A stretch of DNA of 64,000 nt, from assembly GCA_030248065.1 (NCBI GenBank), contig JASAMV010001159.1, positions 62,001 through 126,000 on the forward strand, read 5' to 3'. Under the pieces are notes generated by a model. The model did not search any database, was not told the DNA's origin, and worked only from the letters and a program-made list of their open reading frames with translations. The DNA is from Rhynchonema sp. JSB1_4 (taxonomy: Eukaryota; Nematoda; Chromadorea; Monhysterida; Xyalidae). Numbering within the stretch: the stretch's first letter is position 1; each line of letters opens with the position of its first letter. Shown piece after piece: positions 12,701 through 24,700 of the stretch. A program made the position numbers and the translations under genes.

Positions 12701-15700
12701 TCTTGTCGATCCAATTATCAACCTTACTGCTGCCCCGAGCTATATATTATCGGGTTCAACAACTAATATATCAATTGATATTGAAAACTGGGACCCTGTC
12801 TATGATGAGTCCGGTACGGTTATTAAACGTTGTTCTGCTACAATCGTAGTAGCGCCAACACAAGCTGGCTTTGTGTCATACCATAAACTATTTTTCTAGC
12901 TTGTGCTGCCTTCTCATGGACTCTGTACGTCGGCGGAAGCCGTGTTTTTGGACCGATGACAACCAGATGGGTTGAGTTGCAGTTGAACAAAACAGGAGTT
13001 TATAGTTTGGACGCTCATTTCGAGAATGCGCTAATAACTCGAATGGTCAACTCATCAATATACGTGAGTTAAATTGATGTGGATGATGACACATCAACTG
13101 CACGAACTCTGCTTTTGTGAAATCATTTATATTTCTTCAGGTTTTGGTCGACGCTGATCTGTTCAACTTAACGCTTGTTGTCACTGATATCCAGTTAAAT
13201 AACGTATCAGTTGAACTGAAGGGTGGTGTATTACTCAGTAATCTGACCCATACTTACGTGGCTCGTGATGCGGATAATGTGCTGCAGTTGAATCTCGCCG
13301 AAGGTACAGTTTGTAATGGTTCCCATACTTATGGTCTGTGGTGCATAAAGCAGGACATACTTCTTGCCGAGACGAGACCACAACATACTGTATGTATATT
13401 ATTACTTGACCACGACACATACAGTATATTACGTTACTTACGTTGCTTGCGCAGGAGTGCCTTCGTCATACGATATTATGTGGAATTCCAACGTTTCTAC
13501 GCTTACCACCAACGATACCGCAGTCACATATGTTCAAAATGGCGTGCAGGTTTCTGCTATTTAAGTCAATATTTTTCTCAAATCTGATCCACCTGGAATT
13601 TGCAGCCAATCTTGCCCTTCGAATCAAACTTGATTATGACGACTGTAACACCTCACCCGTCATCCCTGAGCTTGTCAACATTGACACACAACATGAGCTT
13701 CTCTGCCATCATGGTTAACCCCAATTGGAACGTTACGACCGCTGCTCTGCTCGTGTTTGTCGATACTCCGCTGAACATTTCGTTGACGGTGCAAGACTGG
13801 CAACCTGGCATAGATGACTCTGGTGGGTACATCGATCGATTTGTTACTGATGAACGTCTTTGACGTCTTTCAAAACTGATGAAGTTCATAACATATTATC
13901 TTATTGCTTCAGCTGCCGCACAGTTCTCGTGGGCACTCTACAGCGATTTGTGGTCACTAACATCATTGTCTGACTTTGATAAAAGCGTCACCTTCAATGA
14001 AACCGGAGTGTACTCCATCGACGCTATGTTCGACAATGTTCTGATCACACAGTGGCTGAATCAGTCACTCCAAGTGCGCATGATCGGTTTTTTGCGCTTG
14101 GTAATCATGTTTGATCGATGCCTTGTTTTCAGATCACAGTCGTTGAACCGCTGGTAAACCTTTCATCGGTTGTGCAAGGATATGAAAAACAAGGCACCAT
14201 TCTTAACGTTAGCCAAACATTGTTCCCACCAGCTGCGTGTGGCAAGTTGTTTGCGCGAGACGCCAAAACAGTTTTGTTCGGAGCTGTGGCTAGAGGTATG
14301 AAACTTTTTTCTTCGTGTTTCGTGCTGTTTACTGATGCTTGTAATGGTGAGTAATCACTTTGTTCAGGAAAACCTAGCGATTATATTTTGGCATACGATG
14401 GCAGTACCTTCACAAACACAACAACTGGCCAAAACATAAGCTATGTTTTGGATGAATTTTCGGTTAGTTAAATTTATTCTCTGTTTTCTACAGTTCTAAT
14501 TCACATTCGTTTTTTGTTTCAGGGCACGTATGCACCTCAAGCTTTGTACAACCTAACAGTTAGCCCCTTCTATACCATTAACACCGCTCTCCAAGACATC
14601 AGTGTCTTCACGCCAGTGCTTGTGCAACCAATGCTGAACTTGACTGCTACTTCAACTACAATTGCTCCAGGCGACATTGTCAACTTTACTCTGATCTCCA
14701 CTCCTGCTTTTATTCCTAATCTAGACTTTGGCAATTGCTCTCTGGCGAATTGGGATCTGGTTGCATTTGGTAGTGGCGGACCAACAGCTTTCAACAATAT
14801 TCAGTCTTCAGTGCTGCTTCAATTCAATACAAGCGGCTCATTCCCTGTTAACGTCACGTACCATGGGGTGTTCGGTGACATCACAGTGACGACATCAATT
14901 GTTATTACTGTTGGAAGTTTTGAGAACCTGCGAGTTGACGTCATCGAATATGAACATTTGAATGGCACGATTTTGTCGGTCAATGACAAAACGAACATCA
15001 ATGATACATGTCATCCGCTAATCGCACGTGACCACAACACACGCGTGCAGCTGAGTGTCGATACAGCTGACCCAACATTGGTTCAATCATTTTCTCTTCT
15101 CTACAACGGAGCCACGATGTCTAAAAACTCAACTAATGCCAGTGCCCTATTTTTGTTGCCACCACACACGTACACCACGCTGAACAACTCGAGAATGATG
15201 TTCACACAGACTCCATCCATGGAAGAAATGTCCACGCTGCTATCAGTGCAGCCATTCATGCCTGTGTTAGTCGCCCCAACCTTGTATCTAAATTCGTCTG
15301 CTGTGGTTGTGTTAACAAACCATACTATAACGGTGTCGCTTGTTAGCGATCAAATGGTCATCCCTGACCTTGACCTGGAATTCTGCGTGAGAGGATTCTG
15401 GACGCTTAACTTGGGTAACGGCAACGTGACCGCCATCAACAGCAGCTTCTCCACCGATGCAACATGGTCGGTTGCTGGAGCGTATCAAATGATGGGGTCA
15501 TACACCAACCGGCTTCGTACTACCAACATTGTCACACCTATCACAATAACCGTTGTTGATTCACTCCGAAAGTTGAGTGTCGTTTTGCTCTACACTCTTG
15601 GAAACGGCACGCATGCTAGTGCTGACTTCGATACGAACTGCCAGGGCTTTGCTCTCCCTCGCGGTGTTCTGATGATGATTAAAATTCTTTTGGCACAGGG

Positions 15701-18700
15701 CATTCCCAGGTCGTATGACATCAAACTAGAGGGAACCATTCGCAACGTCACAGTCAATGACACCACAGATCCATCAATCTACAATGAAACAACAGTTTGG
15801 CACACTTTTGCGAGCGAAAGTCTAACGTTTGTTGCCACTCAAGCTGTTCCACTTTACCAAATTGCCGGTCTGCTGGTAGAAACGAGAGCCGTAGTACCAA
15901 CGATTGCATACGATCCTGTGATTATGTTTCAACTGAGCCCAACGTTTCTGTTCGTGAATCAATCGACAGTAATGATGCTTAACACCAGCGCTTTATCAGC
16001 ATATGACGCGTCATTGTGTGCTGGCGCCCTGCTAACTGCCAGCGTTGGTGCCATCACACTACAGTACAGCAATGCAACGATGCGCGGCCCGTTGACGTTC
16101 GAAATGCAGACACCCGGAGTGTTCACCTCGTCGGTCACGTATCAAAATCGTTGGGGAGAATGGACAGTTTCGAACACGCCCAATGTCACAGTGGTTGACT
16201 GGTTGACTGGAGTTGACTACAACGTAACCGTCCAAACAACGTGGGGAATAGAGATAGGCGCTGTATCAGTTGCGAATGACACGCAGTGTCCGCTGCCAAT
16301 GATTGCACATAATTTGCGGAATACTTTCACGGCGGTTTATCAAACTGGTCATCCAAATAACTACAGTGTCCATTATAAAGGCACTGCATCGTCTGAAGCT
16401 GACTCAACTCCTGCTATAATGCCTGCTGCACATTTCAACCAGACCTTTTCGTCATTTGTGCGAAATGATTATATCACCGTAAATCTCACTGCTTTCTCAA
16501 AGTATAACGACGACCTACGACCATCAGTGATCAGAAGGTATGAGTTAATCGCTGGATCATTGTCACTGTTCCTGAACACCACAAGCGGAAGACTTTTGTT
16601 TCATCAAAACGAGACAACGACACTTGATGCCTATGGTATAGTGCCAGCTGACCTTCGTCCATGTACCGGTGCACAGCTAACCCTAGGTTTTAACTCAACG
16701 GCCGGGCGTAATGAAACCTTTCCAACAAGTAATACTACGCTGAGTGTTTATCTGAGCGATTACGGCGACTACTCACTGTCGTTGTTTTTCACGAACCACT
16801 TCTCCAAACTGACATTCAACGATCTCCTCAGAATTACTGTTCTTGCCCCATTGAATGAGTCCACACTGCAAATTGTGAGCCCTGAGACAACAAGTACTGC
16901 TGCTTCAATTACACTAACAGTGCAGGATACTGTTCGCCGCTTCTACACACATCGAACTGTGTTACTTTCGGATCTGAACTTCAATTATGAGTACGACGAT
17001 GGGGCAAACATCACCACGGCGAATGAGAGTAATACACACACTTTTCAACAGCCTGGGAACCATTCGGTAATAGTCTACGCAACTGATGGTCGCACAACGA
17101 TTTCGACAAAGCTGTTCATCTTTGTTTACTGTCAGTCAGTCTCTCATTCTCCACACATGCTCTCTACCTATGAGGTGTGGATGCCATGGGAGAATTCGTC
17201 TACGCGCCTGTTCACCGATTTGGATCCAGCATTCGATGACTTCTCCCTGATGACTCCCAGTTATATTGATACCACCGTGTGGGTTGCCACGAAATATGAT
17301 GCGAGCACAACTGCATGCAACGGAACCTTTGTGCAAGAAGAAAAGAAAGAACATGTGTTGGTTTTGGATATGCGCAGCCTGGAAACTGCTAACCAGAGCT
17401 GCGTCAATATGCTGTGGCTTGGACAATCTTCGCTTTCTACTGTTAGTAACCCTCTCAGCATGCACGACCAACAGTTGTTGGCAGCAGCGTTAAGATCAAA
17501 TTGTTTTTCTGGAACATCAATTTCGTTTTGGGTGAACGGAGGGCTGCAGGTGTCAGGCACCCAATCGTTGCAAGCAAATCACACGAGTCGACTGTTCAAT
17601 GCTAACATATCATCAATTGCCAGACCATGGGTTTTCACAAATCCTGCTCTAGCTTCACCTGCCTCTACTGCTTATTTCATGTGCGAACGCGTAATATCCG
17701 ATTCAAATGTTCGGCACACATTCACTGTAATCGGGGCTCCTAACGTGACTACAACTGTTCAATCGCCGTTCAACACGTCGATTATGACGGCCATCGAAGC
17801 AAACTTCACAGCTCGCTGGATAACGATTGAGGATCACTTATCGGCGTCCCCCGTGACGACCGTGAAATCAATTAGTGTCCGTAACGTTTCGCGCACAGGG
17901 CCGACAATCAGTGTCCAAAGTATCGCAACGCTTGCACAAACTGTAACAATAACATTGCTGCCTCCGTACTCCACATTTAGCAGCATACTTGTCGAGTTTT
18001 GGAGCGAGTCACCCAGTAAAGCAGCCATACTTATTGGAACTGGCGCGTCAAATAACGCCACTCACACAACAATGAGCATTGTCTTAACCGAACTTGGTTT
18101 ATGGAAGGTTTGGGTACAAGTCTACACTGGCGTCAACACGATTGCGTCGATGAAACATGCGGTAAAGGTGTGCTGTGAAACCGTAAATGTGACGATTGCC
18201 AACGCACTGTTTTCTTATCGTGACCAAAACGGATCTGACATCTATAAATGGACGCGAGGTGACTGGAAACAGAACTATACCAACGTACCAACAGTCGAAG
18301 CGCTGAAGCCGGCCATGATCTACTTGCAGAGCACATACGCCGGTTCGTCATACTGTAGCAGTACGTGGCTGCAGCTAGATTTGGAAGAAATAACTGTTAT
18401 CAGCACGTTATCAAACGCAACACAAGTTGAGCCGGTGTGCACCAACGTAGGTTCATTATTACCCGGCGCTCCATCATCAACTAATGACACACTTGTCTTC
18501 ATAACTGTGCTCAGAAGCGATCCAACCTGCACGTCTGCGTGGATTTCTTCATCGCAAGTGATTTATGAAAATGGCTCACTTGTTTCGGCTGCACCGCAAG
18601 AACACTATTGTGTTTTATGTCAACGAGACACGTGTGGCGGTCAATTCGTCTTCTCCCTCAACAACCCAGCTTCTAATTCGTTCAATGTGCAAGGTCCGTT

Positions 18701-21700
18701 CATGCTTGTCCTTCCGGACACAAACCCAGACATGTCCCAGTATATCTACAATGCTACTGTTACTGATTTAACAATGGCAGATGCAGGTAAACCGTCGAAT
18801 ACATCAGTGTCTATATATTCGCGCCGCCTGTTCGCGTCTCCGCTCACACTTGATGTCCCTCGGTACGCCATACGACATCAGCCGACAACCATCGGTGTCG
18901 GAGCACCAAACAATGCTTGGCCTGATAGTATGGAGGTATCTTTTACCTGGGAACTGCCTGGTATTGCGTCTTCTACTGCATCTCATTCACATACCAAGAT
19001 TGAACGATCTGCTGCCAACAGAACCATTGCATTCACAAACCTTGGCACGTGGAACATTGCTGGTCGCATTGAAACATCTGTTGACGATGCAAGCTCACAG
19101 AATTATACAATTACCGTTGTGTGTCAGCCGACCGATCACAACGTTGTGCAAGGCTACTTCTCGTACGGGAAGTCAAGGGACAACGGAACGCAGTCAGAAC
19201 ACTGGAGTGCTGCAAACTGGGTGCCATTGGTGATGCAACCATTAACGGTTAAACACAATGATGAGGCTGCGTTCTATATCACAACTACTTATGGAGATGC
19301 GAGTGGACCGTGCAGCGGCACGTGGCTGCAGTACAAATCAGCTGAGTATGTTCTTTCATCTGACTCTCAAGATGAAGCAGGAGCGATCGCGTCGTGTGCC
19401 TCAATGAGCGCCAATTTAGCTGGTGTGCACGTCCACGTGCTGGCTGACCAGCAGATGTTGCAAGTTCTCATGAATGATCTTGAGGCATCGCCAATCGCCA
19501 TTGCACGATTCGACGTTGGTCAACAAGTGGATCAGTTTGGCTATGTCGCTCCTTTAGCTGCTGATGACACAGCTAGATATGTTTGCGGTCGGTCATTCAT
19601 TAGGAATCATACTTATTCGATCAGCAATGGTCCGTCCACATATACTTCCGAAAGTCCCGTAACCATGATGGTAATTGGGACGACCCCAAGTGATGCTGAA
19701 GAGACAGTAACGGTAACAATCCAAGATCATGTGCTCATGCTGGCTGGATTAGATACATTAGGGGCGACGGATATCAGACTTCGAAAAATCTTGGTGGTGC
19801 CTCCAACGTTTTCTCTGCCGCTAACGTATTTGTTTGGTTATAATGTGACATCGGCTGTGCTGGTTCCGTATTTAAGTTGGTACTACCCGTTGATTTTCGA
19901 GTGGACATGGTGGTACGAAGGCGATGTCACATCTACGGATACCTATGCCGATGTCAATCATCGCACAATGGAACTGCCTCTCAATCGCATAGGGTTTTGG
20001 TGGGTAACTCTAACTGTTTTCAATGGTGTCGATCACATCGCTGGAGCGCCACAACGTATAGAAATGCTGCCTCTTAGCGAAATGTTCCTATATGCCACGT
20101 ATCCCTACAATGGTGACCAATCTGACATGCAGTACCCAGAATTTGATGACCGAAACGACATGAACATTACGTTGGCCCACTATGACACACAATACCGAAT
20201 CACCTATGCAAACGGATCCGTATTGCACCACCGTGTGCGGTTTTATAACGCCACAGATGACACGCTGTGGACTGATTTTAGCATCAATGCAACATTGTTC
20301 AAATTCAATGTACCACCGGGGCAGTGGATTGTGAGCGTCTGCGAACTGGAGTCGCCGTTCAAGTGGGCACGCAACATAACCCTAAGAGCGATAGAGAAGA
20401 TTCCCGGACTGACAATTACACAAATTGGCAATGTGTTAAACACGCTTGAAATTGTACAGTTCCGACTAGATTTCAATGGGCCGAAAAGCTCATATGACTG
20501 TATGACGGTGGATTGGGGCGATGGGCTCGCCTTAACTCGACTTGGTGATCCGAATCACTGCAGTAATTGGACAGATTGGAACGCAGCAGCAACATCTGGT
20601 ATGTTGCCACTTTTCCTTCGCATGTTGGATCCTATTATGTGCTAAAATCACCGTATGTGCTCTTTTAGGTCCAACCTCATTCGCTGGTGGCGATTTCATC
20701 ACTCACACGTATTTGACTCCCGGCACGAAAGAAATAAAAGTCGAAATGAACAACTTCGCCTCTATCGGCAGCCAGAATCTGGTGATCGACGTGAAGAACA
20801 ACAGCTGTTACCGCCCTAGGGTGAACTTCGTGGACAGTAGTGCCAGTGCCATCTCGCCCGTCAATGTTGAGTGTGGCAGCGCCAAAACATTTACCATACA
20901 GGTTTGTCAACAATTTAGGTCACCAGTAATTATCAATCCGGTTTATAAACGTTTGTAGGTAACACTGAACTGCACGTATACGAACAAAGTCATTCGGCAA
21001 TGGAAAATTGAAAAAATTGACCCTTTTACTACGGATCTGGAATACGAAAAGGATCTCACTGATTTGGGTGACTCAATTAACAACTATCCGTCACTGACGA
21101 TTCCTGCAAGATATATATGCTATGGGTTGATACGGGTTTATTTCAAAGTCACGATGAACGAAACCGCGCTATCGGAGGCCGGTGCTCCTAATCTGGGCGA
21201 GATATCGACAGAGGTTGGCATGTTGGTTCTTATTTCTACAACAATGCTGTGAGAAATACATTAGATGTTTGCTTCAGGCCATTGGGTATTTCAACGTTGT
21301 GCCGAGCAATATTATGGCGAAGCTTCTTGATGGAATAAGCTCAATAGCCACGCTGGGCACAGACGACGGTCAGATTTTAGCGACAAATGCTGGGGAATAT
21401 TCCATTAATCCAAATACCGATACAACAAATGTGTCGCTCAAATTTGACCGGTACCAGTACATTTGCCGCGTTAGTGGAAATGGCGAAATTTGGCCGTTGA
21501 GCTCTGATCGCTCCGTGTACCTGCCATCGAACCAAACTGAACCAGTGTCTGTCTTTGAGCTGCCTGCTGTTCCCAACGGATGCTTTGGCGGAGGTCTGTC
21601 GCTGCCAAGTAACATGGCACAAAGTTCAGTTTCAGACGGCAACGTTCATGTTTTATTTAGGCCCTGGAGCATTGGCGCATGCAGGCTCATTTTACGAAGT

Positions 21701-24700
21701 GCATGGCCACTGGTTTACATTCAACAACTCGTATGATTTTGGAGTGCGGATTTGGAAAGATTACGATGTAGACGGCAACACGGTTACGAAAATGAGCGAT
21801 GCTTTTGTCCGATTGGACATTGTCGCCGGGACGCCACCTAAAATCAAAGTCACGTGAGTAGCTTGGCTCATTATTATCTTGGTAGAAACAAAACAGCGAA
21901 GACAAAATTCCGTTCGCAAAACACCGTTGTTTTTGTCAGTGTAAAACCGCTACCTTACTTGGACAATAGTCTCAGGGTTGGGGTTAAGGTTACGCGTTGG
22001 CTTAGGGCTGGGCACTGCTCCAAGCAAACGTCTATTTGTATTCCCGCTGCTTTTAAAAGCCTGCTACTTTGGCCCCTGCTTTTTGGCATCTGTTGGTTTG
22101 TCCGTGACACGTATTTTCACGAAGCTGTTTTTGCTAAATCAACATTTCAATCAAAATTACAGGTGCGAAACATACTCGTACTGCGCTTCCGAATCTGACG
22201 GTGTTCGAGTTACTCGAACACAGGTACAACGTTTTTGTGTTAACCACAAAACTCATCATTAATACAGTTTCATGTGGTAAATTGTGCAGGACACGAATTT
22301 TCGTTGTATTTGTGAAAACTGCGACACAATGGATCCTCTGCTGTATGAATGGAGCTTCAAGAAACATGTTTTCTTTGCCGAACAACTCATCGAGATACCT
22401 CACACGGCTAATGAACCAGCTTGGGTTGAAGGTTATCACGGGGTTTTGTAGTCTTGCATGCGCACAGACGTACCATTTTATTTCCATCTTGCATTCAGGA
22501 CTGTCGAGTCAGGTGTTGACCCTGAAGAGTGACTTCTGGGCTGCGAACGCGCACATTGATATTTACGACTTGCAATGCAAGATAACAAAGGAATCAAATG
22601 GACTGAGTGCATCAACATTGACCAACATCAGGGTAGGTGTCAAACAGCCAGGTGTTTGGAAGCTCTAAGATTGTAGTTTTTCCTCAGGCTAATATTCCGC
22701 CAGCCAATCCTGTTTGTGCTGTTGTGCCTATGAATGGAACTGAATTGTCTACACAATATACCGTAGCTTGTTCGGGATGGAGCGATCCAGATGACGGCGA
22801 CTCAAGCTTGCAGTATACATATTCATGTAAGCGTGCAGAACGTCCATTAATCCGACAAATTGAGTGCTGAGTGGTCCAAAAATTGCTGCACTAAGTTAAA
22901 AATGACTTGTAACAGGAAACTCATGCGAGAAGGCTACAAATGTGCGAAACTGGGCGACGGTGGTTTTTATGGACATGGGCAATTCGAAAATGTTCTTAAT
23001 TTTCAGGCAGGACATTTTGGGTCAAAGAAATCTTGGAGCAAAATTTCTGGACGCAAATTAGACGGGCTCTGTTTCTTGGACCTGCCCAGACAAAAATTCT
23101 GGTCATCTTCTGATTCCCCGTGCCTGAAAACCACTGTCACTCAATTTTTAGCTTAATTGAGGCCTTTTCGTGTGAGATCCCACACCTCGTCCTTAATCTA
23201 GTGTAACGATTTTTGGACCACCAGATAGATGCCTCCAAAGTGTTGACCTTCAGACACAAGTGCCACCGGCTCTGAAACAACAATCGGAACGTCTGCTCTC
23301 ACCTCAGCAAGTGCTTATCTGCCAGCTGGGAAATACACATTCAAGATCATAGCGACGGACCCATACTATACACGATCAGCGCCTATGACGATTACGGATG
23401 TGGTCGTAAGTTATCCTCACAAGGCTCCAATAATTATTTGCTGCATCGCGATGTCAGTGTTACTGTTACCATTACGAATGCTCATATGACAGGCCGTAGC
23501 TGTTCCTCCTGCTCACCTCGACCCAACTGCTGCGATTGACGACGCTGTTTCTTCTGGTGACACAGCTACTGTGATTTCAGGTTGGTTCCGCTTCGTATCT
23601 TTGATGCCACAACATACCAAACGTTCCACGTTAATCTTGCAGCTGTGGCCGCTGTTTCGAAAACGACAACAGTAACAACCACAGCAAAGCAAGAGGCAAT
23701 CAATGAAGAGTACAGTGATCCGAACGACCCTTCCCCGTTTGTGACCAAGCTGTCGAAAGTTTCTGCTGTTAAATACGACGCCGATGGCAATCCTGTTGAT
23801 TTATTTGATGAAAGCTCGCCTCGTAAGACATATTACTTGTCCGATCAGCGAACTGTGCCACAGAAGGCAATACATGAATACAACGTAATATTTCAGAAAT
23901 CCTTGACCGTCAAATGGCAAAACAAGATTATGACTATGCAGAATATGCTACTGTTTTTCCTTCTGGACAAGGTGAATAGCTTGACCAGATCAACTAACTG
24001 CTCGCCTTAATTCAACAAAAGCTCTTCAGATCAACTGCTCGATTTGGGATTGGATGTTTCCAATCTAATGATATTGTCATCGATGGAAGACAGCCTCACT
24101 AATCCTAAAGTGCTCACACTTGGTAGTGATGGCAAAACGTCGAGCGCCAATGTTAAAATAATAGAAGCTGACGAATCCGCAATTGTTGGACAATCAAAAT
24201 TCTCGTTTATTTTTCCTCGATGTTTGCTCATTGTGCTCATGTTGACAGATAACCAAACAAATGGAAACAACACTAAACGCCGATGGTACGGTTAACGGTC
24301 TCGGTCTGACAAATCTCATGCTGCTCAATAAACTTGACCTGGCCAAAGACAACGAAGCCAGAGCTGTGCTCTTTACGCGCGATGCGACATCGGATGAGTT
24401 CAGAGATAATTTGATGTCGGATGGATCAGACATTCCATCTACACTGCTGGGTCTGGTAAGTTTCCTGTCACAATGACCAATGTGCTGTTCAGCCGGCTTG
24501 TCAACGTCCATAAACTTAAACGCAAGGGAGTAAACTTACCTCACTGTTATCGTTCAGATCCAAATTGGCAAGTATGCCGATGACCAGGCAGTTTCTACTG
24601 CAGCCATGGTAAACAGTCCGCCCTCTTTGTTATCGCCGATTATCAGCAGTGCTATCGAAAGAAATGATTTTGGTGGAATTAAAATGCATGAAAAGCAGAG

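Larger units (their letters stand above)
4661..14462 (+). other. Array of four-exon extracellular modules (polycystin exons 3-34)
   Basis: Thirty-two exons form eight consecutive four-exon modules with fixed phases (0 to 1, 1 to 0, 0 to 1, 1 to 0). Later modules have nearly constant lengths: about 202, 164, 175 and 98 nt (for example 10589-10790, 10876-11039, 11155-11329, 11419-11516, then the same pattern from 11582 and 12612). Recurrent motifs mark equivalent exons: PVLVDPIINLTAAP near the start of the ~202-nt exon; ESxCAxFSW at the next junction; TSGVFxLNAVFxNAL in the ~164-nt exon; VTVIDPLVG...EYRRL...C...VPRDAKT in the ~175-nt exon; SWSDxWHN in the ~98-nt exon. The beta-rich pattern (FSW...TxGVFxxxxxFxN) resembles PKD/Ig-like folds. 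N-x-S/T sequons are very frequent. The three modules around 9766-12813 are the most alike and so the most recent. Confidence 0.85.
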
